Positions 34,557 to 45,731 are shown, counted from the stretch's first letter. The stretch is 64,000 nucleotides of DNA from Coffea arabica (GCF_036785885.1 NC_092323.1:12098501-12162500), one strand, 5' to 3'. Translations and numbers: made by a program. Notes: generated from the letters alone by a model not told the origin.

Positions 34557-36289
34557 GGGATAATTGCAGAAACCTCCCCTGACTTTTATAGTAATAGCAT
34601 TGACCTCCCCTATCAATTTTAAAATAGCACTGACCTCCCCTATCAAAAGTTTGAGGCAATTTAATAGGCAAAAGTGGGTCAATTTACTAAAGTACCCCTG
34701 ACATGATTTAATTTTACCAAATGAATGTGATAGTACTTTCATCAAACCCAACAAAACATTTGTTAATAAAAATTACACTAAATTAACTATTTCTGCATAG
34801 TTTAACTAATTAACTAATTAACTAAATAAACTAAATAACTAATAATCTAATTAATTAATAACTAATTATCTAATTAATTATTAACTAATTAACTAATTAT
34901 CTAATTGTTAATAGTTATTAACCAATCAAACTATTTCTGCATAGTTAAACTAATTAACTATTAACTAATTATCTAATTAACTATTAACTAATTAACTAAT
35001 TATCTAATTAATTAATTAACTAATTAACTAATTATCTAATTAACTAATTAACTAATTAACTAAAGCTGTTGTCTGTCCGAAACTAACAAACTATTTGCAT
35101 GTTAAACTAATTAACTAATTAACTGCTTAACTAATTAACTACCTAATTATCTAATTAATTAATTAACTAATTAACTAATTTTTGTTTATCTAATTATCTA
35201 ATTAACTGAAGTTGTTGTCTATCCGAAACTAACAAACTATTTGCATGTTAAACTAATTAACTAATTAACTAAAGCTGTTGTCTATCCGAAACTAACAAAC
35301 TATTTGCATGTTAAACTAATTAACTAATTAACTGCTTAACTAATTAACTAACTAATTATCTAATTAATTAATTAACTAATTTTTGTTTATCTAATTAACT
35401 AATTAACTAATTTCTGTTTATCTAATTAACTAATTAACTAAAACTGTTGTCTATCCGAAACTAACAAATTATTTGCATGTTAAACTAATTAACTAATTAA
35501 TTAATTAACTAACTAACTAATTAACAAACTATTTGCATGTTAAAACATGCAGTACGCATTATCTATTTAAAGTATCGGCTCTTTATGGGTATTTTACTTT
35601 CAAACATTTAATTTATGATAAAAACATCAATGTTTGTAAGTAAAATTCAAAAAGTGTTACAGTAATATTCTTACAAAAAGGGAGGGGCATAGAGCCATAA
35701 ATTAAATGTTTAAAAGTAAGAATATTGATATTACTGTAATACTTTTTGAATTTTACTTACAAACATTGATGTTTTTATCATAAATTAAATGTTTGAAAGT
35801 AAAATACTTATAAAGAGCCGATACTTTAAATAGGTAATGCGTACTACATATAGTTTAACATGCAAATAGTTTGTTAATTAGTTAGTTAGTTAATTAGTTA
35901 ATTAGTTAAGCAGTTAATTAGTTAATTAGTTTAACATGCAAATAGTTTGTTAGTTTCGGACAGACAACAGTTTTAGTTAATTAGTTAATTAGTTAATTAA
36001 TTAATTAGATAATTAGTTAATTAATTAATTAGATAATTAGTTAATAGTTAATTAGTTTAACTATTAACTAATTAGATAATTAGTTAAGCAATTGTCAAGC
36101 AAATAATAATTGTCAAGCAAGTAAGGGCAAAATTGGAAGAAAATTCTTATCTCACTTCTACAAAAAGCTGTCAAGGAGGTTTCTGCAACGAATTGTTACT
36201 GTTCAGGGGAGGTGAATGCAATTTCTAAACCTAGAGGGGAGGTCAGTGCAAATGTCAGAAATATCAGGGAAGGTTTCTGCAATTATCCC
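34557..36289. mobile_element. Foldback MULE-like element, 1.73 kb, almost one palindrome
   Basis: Inverted ends GGGATAATTGCAGAAACC are flanked by A-runs of at least nine bases that could hide a 9-bp target duplication. Each end repeats GACCTCCCCT words every 30-40 bp. Inside, arrays of TTAACTAA-type repeats (left about 34780-35530, right about 35870-36090) face each other, and a unique segment at about 35535-35675 is repeated inverted at about 35718-35870 around a spacer of roughly 40 bp. There is no coding capacity. Confidence 0.8.
34790..35535. repeat. TTAACTAA tandem array with embedded higher-order unit
   Basis: Nearly continuous repeats of (T)TAACTAAT. A longer unit containing GTTGTCTRTCCGAAACTAAC and CAAACTATTTGCATG recurs near 35066, 35210, 35275 and 35443, so the array expanded in larger blocks as well as single words. 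Its complement occurs once in the right arm near 35920-35975. Confidence 0.8.
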
Positions 36290-36536
36290 AAAAAAAAAAA
36301 GACATTGGTCCAATATTATCCACACACACATTCACGCACAGGTAATTATTGGAAGTACGATTCATGTCATAAATGAATCATGTGATAATTCAGACGCTGC
36401 ACCAGACCATTATAGTATGTGCCAGAATGTTTCCCTGTATATCCTATACTTCACGAGAAAATTCTTAAATTGTGATGAAAAAAAAAAGTTATTCTACAAA
36501 GGGGGTGATTTGTGAAGTTGGTTCCACAAATGTGAT

Positions 36537-36700
36537 CTTCGCATTTGTGAAATGCGAGTTCAGGTACCTCGCATTTCACAAATGCGAGGTAAGTGTTTTC
36601 AGAAAAAAAGAAAAAAAGTTCGCATTCTCCAAATGCGAGCTTATAAAGCTCGCATTTGGAGAATGCGAGCTGAGATACCTCGCATTCAAGAAATGCGAGG
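36537..36700. repeat. Left array of five CTCGCATT...AATGCGAG palindromes
   Basis: Imperfect 22-23-bp palindromes start at 36537, 36567, 36618, 36648 and 36678, mostly 30 bp apart. Outer arms (YTCGCATT / AATGCGAR) are constant; the inner bases are GTGA, TCAC, CTCC, GGAG and CAAG. The first two are reverse complements of each other, as are the third and fourth. Confidence 0.9.
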
Positions 36701-37160
36701 TACTCAATCTTCTTGCTCCATTTGCTGGTACAAGAACCAGCATGAAGTACAAGACTTCGCGGTTGCAAAATGAGAAGCAACAAATGGGATTTTTCTTCAT
36801 TTTTCTTTTTTCTCCAAGATTACCAATACACAATTCCACCTCACTCACCAGAAGATGCCAAGAATATTCTGGAATTAAGAGCATCAAACGGCTCAAATTC
36901 TGGCCATAAAAATGCAGCAAACAATTACCATGGATGCCAAGAACTGGGGCTGAGAGTTTTGAGGGACTGAGGAAGACAAAGAGCAAGAGTGAAATGGGGG
37001 GAAAAGGGAAGAGTGGAAGCAAGAAGCTTTCGGAGGGTTGGAAAGGATGAGCTGGAGCAGGAAAGAAAAGAAAGCAGAGGAGAAACTAAGAGAAAAAGGA
37101 GGAACTTTGCAGCTGGGTTTGTAAGAGAGCTACGGGTTGAGTGAGTTGCCTGGGCGAGAA

Positions 37161-37322
37161 CCTCGCATTTGTTAAATGTGAGGTATATGACCTCGCATTT
37201 AACAAATGCGAGGTCTGTTTTTCTTTTTCTTTTTTTTTTTTGATTTGAATGCTAGGAAAATTCAGGAGACCTCGCATTCAGCAAATGCGAGTTCCTCGAG
37301 CTCGCATTTGCTGAATGCGAAG
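37161..37322. repeat. Right array of four CTCGCATT...AATGCGAG palindromes
   Basis: Palindromes start at 37161, 37191, 37270 and 37300, again in pairs 30 bp apart. Inner bases are GTTA/TAAC and CAGC/GCTG, each pair mutually complementary. Distances from the right end of the element (80, 110, 189, 219) mirror those of the left array (83, 113, 194, 224). Confidence 0.9.
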
Positions 37323-37463
37323 ACCCCTCGAACGGAATCCCATACAAAAAATGTCCCCTTTGTAGAATTTTTTTAAAAATCATCATAATTTTAGAAATTT
37401 CTCTATACTTCACACAATTAAACCATTAATAAACCTTAGCTTCTAAACCCCAAGTATTCGGCC

Positions 37464-38868
37464 ATGGCTAACGAGCCCAAATTACACGTAGTTATGTTCC
37501 CATGGTCGGCCTTTGGGCACATTATCCCGTTTTTGGAGCTCGCAAAATTCATAGCTCAAAGGGGTCACGAGATCACCTTCATTTCCACCCCAAGAAACAT
37601 CGATCGCCTCCCAGAAATCCCACCAATTTTTGCTTCTTCTATAACCTTCGTCAAAATTCCACTGCCCAGAGTTGAAGGACTTCCGGAAAATGCGGAGGCC
37701 ACCATGGACATCCGTAACGAGGACATTCCCCATCTCAAGAAGGCCTATGATGGGCTCGAACCCGAGTTGACTTTCTCGAGAGCTCGCTTCCGGATTGGAT
37801 TATCTTCGACTTTGCTCCTTACTGGTTGCCTCCAATTGCTGCCAAGCTGGGAATTTCTAAAGCATTCTTTTCAATTATCAACTCATGGTTTTTGGCATTT
37901 CTAGGACCGTCAGATGTAATGATCAATGATGCAGATCCAAGATCGACGGTCGAGGATTTCATAGTTCCTCCCAAGTGGGTTCCTTTTGAGACAAAAGTGG
38001 CGTACAAGCCGTACGAGATCAACTGGATTCTAGGAGCAGGTCAGGAGAATGTAACCGGAGTATCTGACAGCTCCCGTTCGGGAATGTTAATGAAGGGTTC
38101 TGATGTTATTGTCGTAAGACAATCCTACGAGTTTGAAGGGCAGTGGTTGAAGCTTCTTGAGGAGCTGCATCAAAGAAAAGTGATTCCTTTGGGATTAATG
38201 CCACCCCAAGTGGAAAAGATTAGCAATGATGGGAATGATTCCTGGGATTCAATCAGGGAATGGCTTGATGTTCGAAACAAGGGCTCAGTTTTGTACGTCG
38301 CATTGAGGTGTCACTCAGTCAAACGGATGTCACTGAGTTGGCACTCGGGTTGGAGTTATCTGGGGTACCATTTTTCTGGGCGCTAAGGAAGCCGTCTGGA
38401 TCCACCGAGTCAATTCAGGTGCCAGATGGGCTTGAGGAGAGAGTCAAGGGGAGAGGGACTGTGTGGAAAGGCTGGGCCCCACAGTTGAATATACTGAGTC
38501 ATGACTCAGTGGGTGGGTTCTTGACTCACTGCGGTTGGAGTTCATGCATAGAGGGACTTGTGTTTGGTCATCCGCTGGTTATGCTCCCATTTTTGGTGGA
38601 CCAAGGGTTGAACGCTAGGGTTATGGAGGATAGGAAGGTTGGAATTGAAATACCCAGGAATGAGCAAGACAGGTCATACACGAGAGACTCGGTGGCTGAG
38701 TCTGTTAGGCTTATTATGGTTGCAAATGAAGGGAAAATTTTCAGGGAGAAAGCTAAAGAAATGAGTGGAATATTTGGAGACAGAGAATTGCATGACGGCT
38801 ACATCCAAAAATTTATAGATTATTTGGAGAACAATAGACACAATCCCATGGATGGATTGTGCCACTAG
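37464..38868 (+). pseudogene. UGT91-like glycosyltransferase pseudogene (two frameshifting deletions)
   Basis: Full-length relative of the neighbouring UGT genes, starting [19 protein letters not shown] (catalytic His present) and ending with a normal C-terminus (FIDYLENNRHNP). Alignment by eye with the intact genes shows two short deletions: about 4 bp near 37771-37780, just after EPELT, and about 7 bp near 38303-38307, which removes the LGSE loop that binds the donor. Each shifts the frame. The PSPG box near 38468-38600 is intact and ends in the normal Asp-Gln, unlike the copies to the right. Few other defects are visible, so inactivation looks recent. A MULE-like element sits 61 bp upstream and may have altered its promoter before or after the deletions. 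Confidence 0.9.
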
Positions 38869-39533
38869 GACCCTTGTGCTATGGAAATGATGATATTTTC
38901 TTTTTTTTTTTCTTTACTCATCTTTTTTTTTTCCCCTTGCTTTCTATTGTGCTGTGTCCTAAGAATAAGAAACTGTCATGTTAGTTAAATTTGTGCTACC
39001 ATATGCAATGATTTAAGCTGGAAAACTTTCAGGGCTTCTGTTCTATACACGCAGTGTTAAATATATATATATCACGTAATTAAATTTAAAATTTAAAATT
39101 TAATTTTTACACAAGTAATTTACATGTACAACTATTAGTGTTACAAAGAAAATCAACACTAACTGACTGACAGCGTATACAAACTTAATCTTAGATCAAA
39201 TATTAATATGAGGAGGCTAGCTGATATTCCGTGTATTCACTCAATTGGGTGTCCGGCCGGTGTGCAATTCTCTTTAGTTTTTTCACTAAAGCAAGTAGTT
39301 TATTTCCTGAACAGTCAAATTTTTGTGGGCTGTATTGAATAGTTAAATTGAAGAAAAAATTTTGGCGGGGCTTGAGATTTTTGTGGACTACCCTCTTGCT
39401 CCATATCTGCACCTAATCCAACGCATACCCAAGGAGAATCTGCAACGTACTACGATCTTTCACCCACGAACTAACACCTTTTGCTTTTTTTTTTGGTTAT
39501 GGTGGCATTTGCTGATCTGAATAACTTTGCATC
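38869..39533. other. Intergenic, no gene seen
   Basis: Downstream flank of the pseudogene, with T-rich runs (38899-38935) and a short AT repeat (39059-39073). No further feature was recognised. Confidence 0.5.
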
Positions 39534-39641
39534 GACAAAGCTGAAGAAATTAGTGCAGTATTTGGAGATCCAGAGCTCCACGGCAGTTACGTGCAGAACT
39601 TCGTAAATTACTTGGGAAAGAACAGACCTAAATCCAAATAA
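39534..39641 (+). pseudogene. UGT C-terminal scrap
   Basis: Thirty-five codons followed by TAA read DKAEEISAVFGDPELHGSYV, then QNFVNYLGKNRPKSK. This matches the last residues of the intact UGTs (KAKEISA-FGD--LHDSY--). Nothing upstream matches, so only the 3' end of a former copy remains. Sequence after it (near 40085-40140) resembles the post-UGT flank at 47240-47300 and 57790-57850. Confidence 0.85.
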
Positions 39642-40499
39642 GAAATGTTTATATTAAAAACATTGCACCCATTGGTTTTTTTTTTTTTTTTGGAGTATTC
39701 TGTTGTTTTACTCGGTTCTGAAAGTACATCATTTCTTTCAATGAAAACGTCCATTCATGCAAGTTAACAAATCATGTTCCATGACTTAAGGGGTATGAAA
39801 ATTTTATTGTTATAGCAACTGTGCCTTTTTTTTTTTTCTATAATTTTTTTGGGAGCAACTATGGGCATTCATTGATCAAACCATTATAGCAATTGTGCTC
39901 TTCATCGATCCTTGGGTGCATGCGCGTAATTGTGTTGGACAGTTTAATACACTCAATTCCCTTCCACTTTGTATTGCTATTGGATCGGGGAATTGGCGAT
40001 TAGTTTTTGAAACGTGAAATCAGCAACTTGTTGATTTTTGACGAATAGAATTTCTACTAAATGTGTTGTTTAACACGTTAAGAAGAAGAAGAAGAAAATA
40101 AACACGACAAGAAGCGTGTTTACTTGCTTATAGCAGGAAAACAGCGTCTAATTATCTAGAAACAGTTAATGACTTCTTGTATCCGCTGCAAGAAGTAATG
40201 TGAAATTTCACTACATATCCAAAAAACTAGACAGTACATTTTTGCCAATAACTCACTGCAATGTGACAGTGAACCTGTGATTACAAAACCGAGAGGCCCC
40301 AGTCATCACTGCAAATTTCTCCAAAAATATCAGCGGCGTGATAGCAACTCGTGCTTTGATTTGTGGTAGGTAGTGCTCCAGGATGAAGCGTCTAGGATGA
40401 ATACCCAACAGAAGAACAACAACGAATATGTCATCAACACCTCAAGAAAAGCTGTAGGCAAGGAGAAAAATCATAGAGCTAAAATTCCAATACCATTTC
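39642..40499 (+). promoter_or_regulatory. Upstream region of UGT gene A, no other gene
   Basis: No ORF of note; T-rich runs occur at about 39678-39692 and 39825-39838. The last ~60 bp (from GTAGGCAAGGAG at about 40453) are homologous to the leaders of the UGTs at 49576 and 61203 but clearly more diverged from them than those two are from each other. No convincing TATA box was found. Confidence 0.4.
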
Positions 40500-41888
40500 A
40501 TGGCAGACAAACCCAGCAGCTTACATGTTGTCATGCTTCCTTGGTTAGCCTTCGGCCATTTCATCCCTTTTCTAGAGCTCTCCAAATTCATAGCTCAGAG
40601 AGGTCACAAAGTTAGCTTCGTTTCCACCCCTAAAAACATCGATCGCCTCCCTAGAATCCCCCCAAATTTAGCATCTTCTATTACCTTTGTAAAAATCTCA
40701 CTTCCCCGAGTCGATGGGCTTCCCGAAAATGTGGAGGCCACCGTAGACCTTGGCGATCTTGATGTTGCCGTTCTCAAGAAAGCCTACGACGGACTTGAGC
40801 CCGAGTTGACTCGTTTCTTGGAAGACTCAGCTCCGGACTGGATTATTTACGACTTTGCCCCATATTGGATACCTCACATCGCAGCTAAGCTCAACATATC
40901 TAAATCATTCTTTTGTATTTATAGCGCTGCCAGTATGGCATTCTCTGCACCCTCTCTTGATGCGATGGTCGCGGGTACTGATCCCAGAACTAAGGTCGAG
41001 GATTTTACGGTTCCACCGAAGTGGATCCCATTCGAGAGTAAATTGGCATTCAAGTTGCACGAGAGTAGATTTGTTGTGCGAAGTAAGAACCTAGATGGAT
41101 CGGGTGTATCGGATATGTATAGGATCGGATCGGCTATAAAGGGTGGAGATGTTACATTGATAAGATATTGCCCCGAGTTTGAAGGCAAGTGGTTGAAGTT
41201 ACTTGAAGATTTGCTACAGCGGCATATAATACCGCTGGGATTAATGCCACCCCCGGTGGAAAAAAGCATCGTCGAGAACAACGAGTCCTGGACTGCAATC
41301 AAGGATTGGCTTGATGGCCAAGGTAAAGGCTCGGTGGTTTATGTGGCACTTGGGAGTGAGGTATCACTGAATCAACTCCAACTCAGTGAGTTAGCTCTTG
41401 GGCTGGAGTTATCCGGGGTACCATTTTTCTGGGCACTAAGGAATCCATCTGGGCTGCCAGAGGGGTTCGAGGATAGAGTCAAGGGAATGGGTATCGTTTG
41501 GAAGAATTGGGCACCTCAGCTTAACATACTGAGTCATGACTCAGTGGGTGGATTCCTGACTCACTGCGGGTGGAGTTCGAGTATAGAGGGGCTCATGTTT
41601 GGTCATCCGCTCATTATGCTGCCCTTTATCATAGATACGGGGTTGATTGCTAGGATAATGGAGGAAAAACATGTGGGGATAGAAATACCGAGAAATGATG
41701 TAGATGGATCGTATACGAGCCACTCGGTGGCCAACTCGGTAAGGTTGATTATGGTGGAAAACGAAGGTAAAATCTTCAAGGACAAAGCTAAAGAAATTAG
41801 TGCAATATTTGGAGATCAGGATTTGCATGACAGTTACCTACACAAGTGTGTAGATTACTTGGAAAATAAAAGACATGAATCCAAATAA
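40500..41888 (+). CDS. UGT91-like UDP-glycosyltransferase (gene A)
   Basis: Intact single-exon gene of 462 residues. N-terminal acceptor domain: catalytic His20 in WLAFGHFIPF and its partner Asp118 in [12 protein letters not shown]. Donor domain: ALGSEVSLNQ loop (283-292) and the 44-residue PSPG box, Trp337 to Thr380, with HCGWSSSIEGL. The last PSPG position is Thr where nearly all plant UGTs have Gln or His, the residue that contacts the sugar. The C-terminus is normal for UGT91. No signal peptide or membrane segment, so cytosolic. Family members add a second sugar (glucose, rhamnose or xylose) to flavonoid, steviol or saponin glycosides; the real donor and acceptor are unknown. About 95% identical to the gene at 49576 by eye, and less so to that at 61203. 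Confidence 0.92.
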   Translation: MADKPSSLHVVMLPWLAFGHFIPFLELSKFIAQRGHKVSFVSTPKNIDRLPRIPPNLASSITFVKISLPRVDGLPENVEATVDLGDLDVAVLKKAYDGLEPELTRFLEDSAPDWIIYDFAPYWIPHIAAKLNISKSFFCIYSAASMAFSAPSLDAMVAGTDPRTKVEDFTVPPKWIPFESKLAFKLHESRFVVRSKNLDGSGVSDMYRIGSAIKGGDVTLIRYCPEFEGKWLKLLEDLLQRHIIPLGLMPPPVEKSIVENNESWTAIKDWLDGQGKGSVVYVALGSEVSLNQLQLSELALGLELSGVPFFWALRNPSGLPEGFEDRVKGMGIVWKNWAPQLNILSHDSVGGFLTHCGWSSSIEGLMFGHPLIMLPFIIDTGLIARIMEEKHVGIEIPRNDVDGSYTSHSVANSVRLIMVENEGKIFKDKAKEISAIFGDQDLHDSYLHKCVDYLENKRHESK

Positions 41889-42129
41889 GAACTGTCTTGG
41901 AAACTTTTGCACGGTGGATACACTAGTCAGTATTCATTGTACCCATTCTGCCAAGACCACCATTAGTGTCAGATACACCCTATCTGATATACTTTATTTA
42001 GCATCTAGCTTTAGGAAAATTATCCTTATCAAAGTTGATAGATTAGAATAATCTGTGGCACATGAGCTGGCCACTTGTACCAGACGTTCGGAATCTTGCT
42101 TCTTTTGATATATTTTGCTTTGCTTGATT

Positions 42130-43034
42130 TAGAGCTGGCAATTTGTCCCAAGTCCCAATGGGCTACCCATGCCCAAAGGAACTTTGGGCGGGATGGGTAT
42201 TATAATTTGGTATTGGGTTTAAGTTGGGACACATCCCAACTATACCCATTAATGAATGGGAAAGGGTGGGAAATACTTGGGTACCCATTGGGCTCAAATA
42301 ACAAGGGCTCTGTTTGGTTTAGCTATTTTTGGGGGATATTTTTGAAATATTTTATTATAGCAGTGTATATGAAAAATTTTTACTATAAAATTTTTTTGAA
42401 ATATTTGATATACTAATATGGATGGGATGTTTTTTGAGTTATTGTATGTTACTGTAACATTGTATTTGAAAAACTTATTTTTTGAAAAAATAGCCAATCC
42501 AAACGGAGTCTTAGATTCAAAAATTATCTTTAACAATTTTTATAGTCATACTAGAGAATATAATCTAGTAGTTTTCCTAGTCATTATCCACAAGAATTTT
42601 AAACATTTCAGTCAATTTAGACCTGTCATCTTTGGACAATGATGAGAATAAATATTCAATATCTTAAGTACCTTGGCCATCTTGATATATGTTGGAATAT
42701 GACTGTATATCTATTTTTTCCTTTATTTGTTAATCCAATTTTTGATGGGAATCCTGAGTATAAAGCACTTGCATGTTTATTTAATAAAATTAAAAAAAAT
42801 TTAATAAATCAAAAATATTAAAATTATATAAAAAATAAAAATGAATTAAAGGAAAAAAATATGTAGAAAATAGATTTGGGTATTGGGCGGGATCAATCTA
42901 AACCCATCCCAAAGTGATCCCGCCCAACTTAGTCCCAAAACACATATGGGTAAGATTGGGCCCATACCCATATGACTCGGTTCCATCACAAACCCAAGCA
43001 AATCCCGCCCATCCCGCCCATTTTGCCACCTCTA
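42130..43034. mobile_element. hAT-type MITE in interval 1
   Basis: Inverted ends TAGAGCTGGCAA / TAGAGGTGGCAA and a perfect 8-bp duplication GCTTGATT (42122-42129 and 43035-43042). Interval 2 keeps the empty site once (51268-51275). The arms carry GGGCGGGATGGGT-type blocks. A smaller MITE is nested inside. No coding capacity. Confidence 0.92.
42304..42512. mobile_element. Nested PIF/Harbinger-like MITE, ~209 bp
   Basis: Inverted ends AGGGCTCTGTTTGGTTTAGC and, inverted, AAGACTCCGTTTGGATTGGC, with shared GCTATTTTTG next to them; the GnCTnTGTTTGG start is typical of plant Harbinger/Tourist-like MITEs. It lies inside the hAT MITE arm region, so it is younger. The target duplication was not clear. 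Confidence 0.7.
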
Positions 43035-43042
43035 GCTTGATT

Positions 43043-45731
43043 TAAAAAAAAAAAAGGTATCCATTGTGCATTTTCTTTTGTATTTTTAATTTAATTGTTA
43101 CTAAAATTACATCATTTCCTTCACTAAGAATGTCCATTACATCTTGTACAATCGTCCAGAAAGGTTTATGATCATGATTTGGCTAAAAAAAAAGTTAAGA
43201 TTCATATCATATCTTCTACATCGATTTTAATATCATATGTGACATTCACAAAATTTTATTCTATGGTTACAATATATTGAAAGTAAATTACATTCTAAAC
43301 AAATAAAATTATGTCCGGTAAAATAGAACAAAAATCAATCCAAACAATTTTTCTAATGACCGTTTAAGTCCCTAGCCCCCACATAAACCACTCCCACCAT
43401 TCACTTAGTAAAAATCAAGAACAAAGACAAGATGGCAGAATCCATCCTTGTGATTGTGTCTATTGTTCTCCAAATAGTCGATAATATATATATTTTTTCA
43501 AATAATTTTTTACAAAATCCAGATTTATAAGTATTTGTCAGGGGTTTTAATTAGATTTTTTGGGTCAGGTTCAGCAAGCCCAAACTTGACTCACAGCTTA
43601 TATATATTTTTGAGTTTCGAACATTAGCACTCTGAGTTCATATTAAAAAGCTCAAGTTTAACTCATGCTATTACATGGGTTTCAGGCTCAAATCGAGTTT
43701 GGTCTAAACTCATAATCAAATACATAATTATATATAATATATATTTTATAATTATGAATTAATACAAATTCATATATAAATTATTAACATTATATGTCGT
43801 AGTATGTATAATTATAAACTATAGATATTATTATACATATTTTACATATGCGATTATACTCATATATGGGTTGGAATTTAATCGAATTGGAGTTTAGTTT
43901 GATTTAAAAGTCGACCCAAATTTAGTTTGGCCCTAATATTTAAGTTCAAAATTTGTCCGACCGAATTGAAATTTAGGCTCAGTGAGCTTTTTTAAGTCAA
44001 ACCGGATTTCATTGACAATGCTAGTATTTGGATAAGAGATTATTTTAATAAGATAATATTTTGAAAAAAATATTATAATACTTTTTATGATATAATTTAT
44101 GTGAGATAAAAAAATGATTGAAAAGATAAAAAAATAATTAAAAAATATATTTTCGATGCAATTGATTAAAAACTCGTTTGGATTGCGAATCAGTGCGTTC
44201 TATCTTTCCTTCACCGCTGTACAGCTACATGTTAAATTTTCCAAAGAAGGAAAGACATCTAAAAATAGACAATAGAGTGGATGCACAAGATGATGTAGGC
44301 TAGCATCATCGGCCGCCCAAGCCACACATGCAATGGGGGTGGAGTTTGGTGCGATGGTCTGAGGCGGCTGATATTGCCCACACCACATCTTATTTTATTG
44401 CCAATAACGCCCTTTAGAAGTCAAAACTTACTATGTGATTCCTAGTCCAATCTCTTTTGGGCCCCACCCCTATTTTTTTTTCTCCTTAAATCTCCATTTG
44501 GTATTCCCTCAGTCGGCGGTCTTTCCCTCTTTCCTCTCCCTCCCCCAAGCCCAAGCCAAACCATCTTTGTTGGTTTGCTAAAATGAGTAAATGGATAAAA
44601 CACCTCTCCACTTAACAAACAATTACCGCCTCGGGGGCGGAGCTAGAAAAGAAATTTAGTGAGGGTAAAATTAAAATATAAAATTTTACTAGTTACAATA
44701 TAAAAAAATATGTTTAACTAACAAAATACGAAGTTATGCATGTAATTAGTCTACAATTTAGCAACAAAATAAAGTATCTCTCAAATCTCAAATCCCTAAT
44801 AAAGGATTGTTCCACTTTCCACTCACAACTCTAAAAATTTTCTCCAGATTTTTGTTAAAATGAAATAAAAATGAGCAATATTTGTGAGTTCCAATGTGTT
44901 GTGAAAAAAGTTTAAAAATTTTCAAATGGATTTGTATACTGGGAGCATATTAGAATAGATTTAAAAAAAAAGAATAAATGTAATTTGAATCTCTTTCTCT
45001 GTTTAGACGAGGTGGTGTCATTTATTTTAGTTGTTGTTAAATTATTTGAAACAAGAGATACAAACAAAATATACACAATTACTTTAAATTTTGTTTGAGG
45101 ATAGTGAGGATAATTTCATTTAAGTGTGAGGCCAAAGCCGCAATTTTATATGCAGATACAAAGAATTTAGTGCGGACAATTCTCTATTACTTTAAACTTT
45201 ATTGAAGAGTAATGGGGATAATTAATTTCATTTAAGTGTGGGAACAAAACTATATAATTCTATACATAGATATGAAGATTTTGGTGGGGTTGGCGGGGGC
45301 AATTGCCCTCCACTGCCTCCATCACTGTTACCGCCTGTAATCGAAGTAGACGCAAGGACATCTGCGGACGCTATCTCATTCTTCTCCTCAAAAATGTCCT
45401 AGAATACATTATGCTCCATTTTGTACACCAAAAGAAGCAAGTCCATCTCAATTATACCCCTTTCATGCGGGGTTTTTGTTGATCTCATCAAAATCAACGT
45501 ACGTCATGGTGAACATATAGCTATATACCGGTGCTTGCTAGAGGGTGATGTGTCATGTAGCATAAGCTAAAAGGCCAGCCTTGATAAATTTGAACCAAAA
45601 AAAAAAGACGTGGAAATACCCAATCGATAATTTACGAAGTCATATACCGGTACAAAGTTCTTTGTTCAAACAATAGATCGTCATCATTGGCCTTTATTTG
45701 TTCAAACGTCTCGACTCCAACACGTTCATTC
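43043..45731. other. Ancestral interval sequence, no intact gene
   Basis: Collinear with 52911-57665. AT-rich; short ORFs such as one near 44200-44388 are conserved as DNA but not as reading frames in the other copy. 44620-45310 is a degenerate repeat-like stretch. The final ~250 bp before 45732, including a TATATAC near 45520, are the promoter of the truncated UGT that follows. Confidence 0.55.

Larger units (their letters stand above)
36454..37402. mobile_element. MULE-like element with palindrome arrays, inserted in the UGT leader
   Basis: Imperfect inverted ends (AGAAAATTCTTAAATTGTGA on the left, its relative AGAAATTTCTAAAATTATGA on the right arm read inverted) are followed in both arms by TTCTACAAAGGGG. 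The flanking direct repeat CTATACTTCA (36444-36453 and 37403-37412) is 9-10 bp, as for Mutator-like elements. No transposase. Short interior ORFs (36700-37100) were not recognised. The right end is 61 bp before the ATG of the UGT pseudogene. Confidence 0.75.

Noticed and set aside
36537-37322. Regularly spaced palindromic repeats resembling a CRISPR array
   Set aside because: The spacing is regular, but the 'spacers' are only ~7 bp, neighbouring repeats are mutually inverted, and the setting is a plant MULE-like element. It is not a CRISPR.
44200-44388. 62-codon ORF repeated in the second interval near 55078-55281
   Set aside because: The DNA is duplicated, but the frames differ between copies and show no coding conservation.
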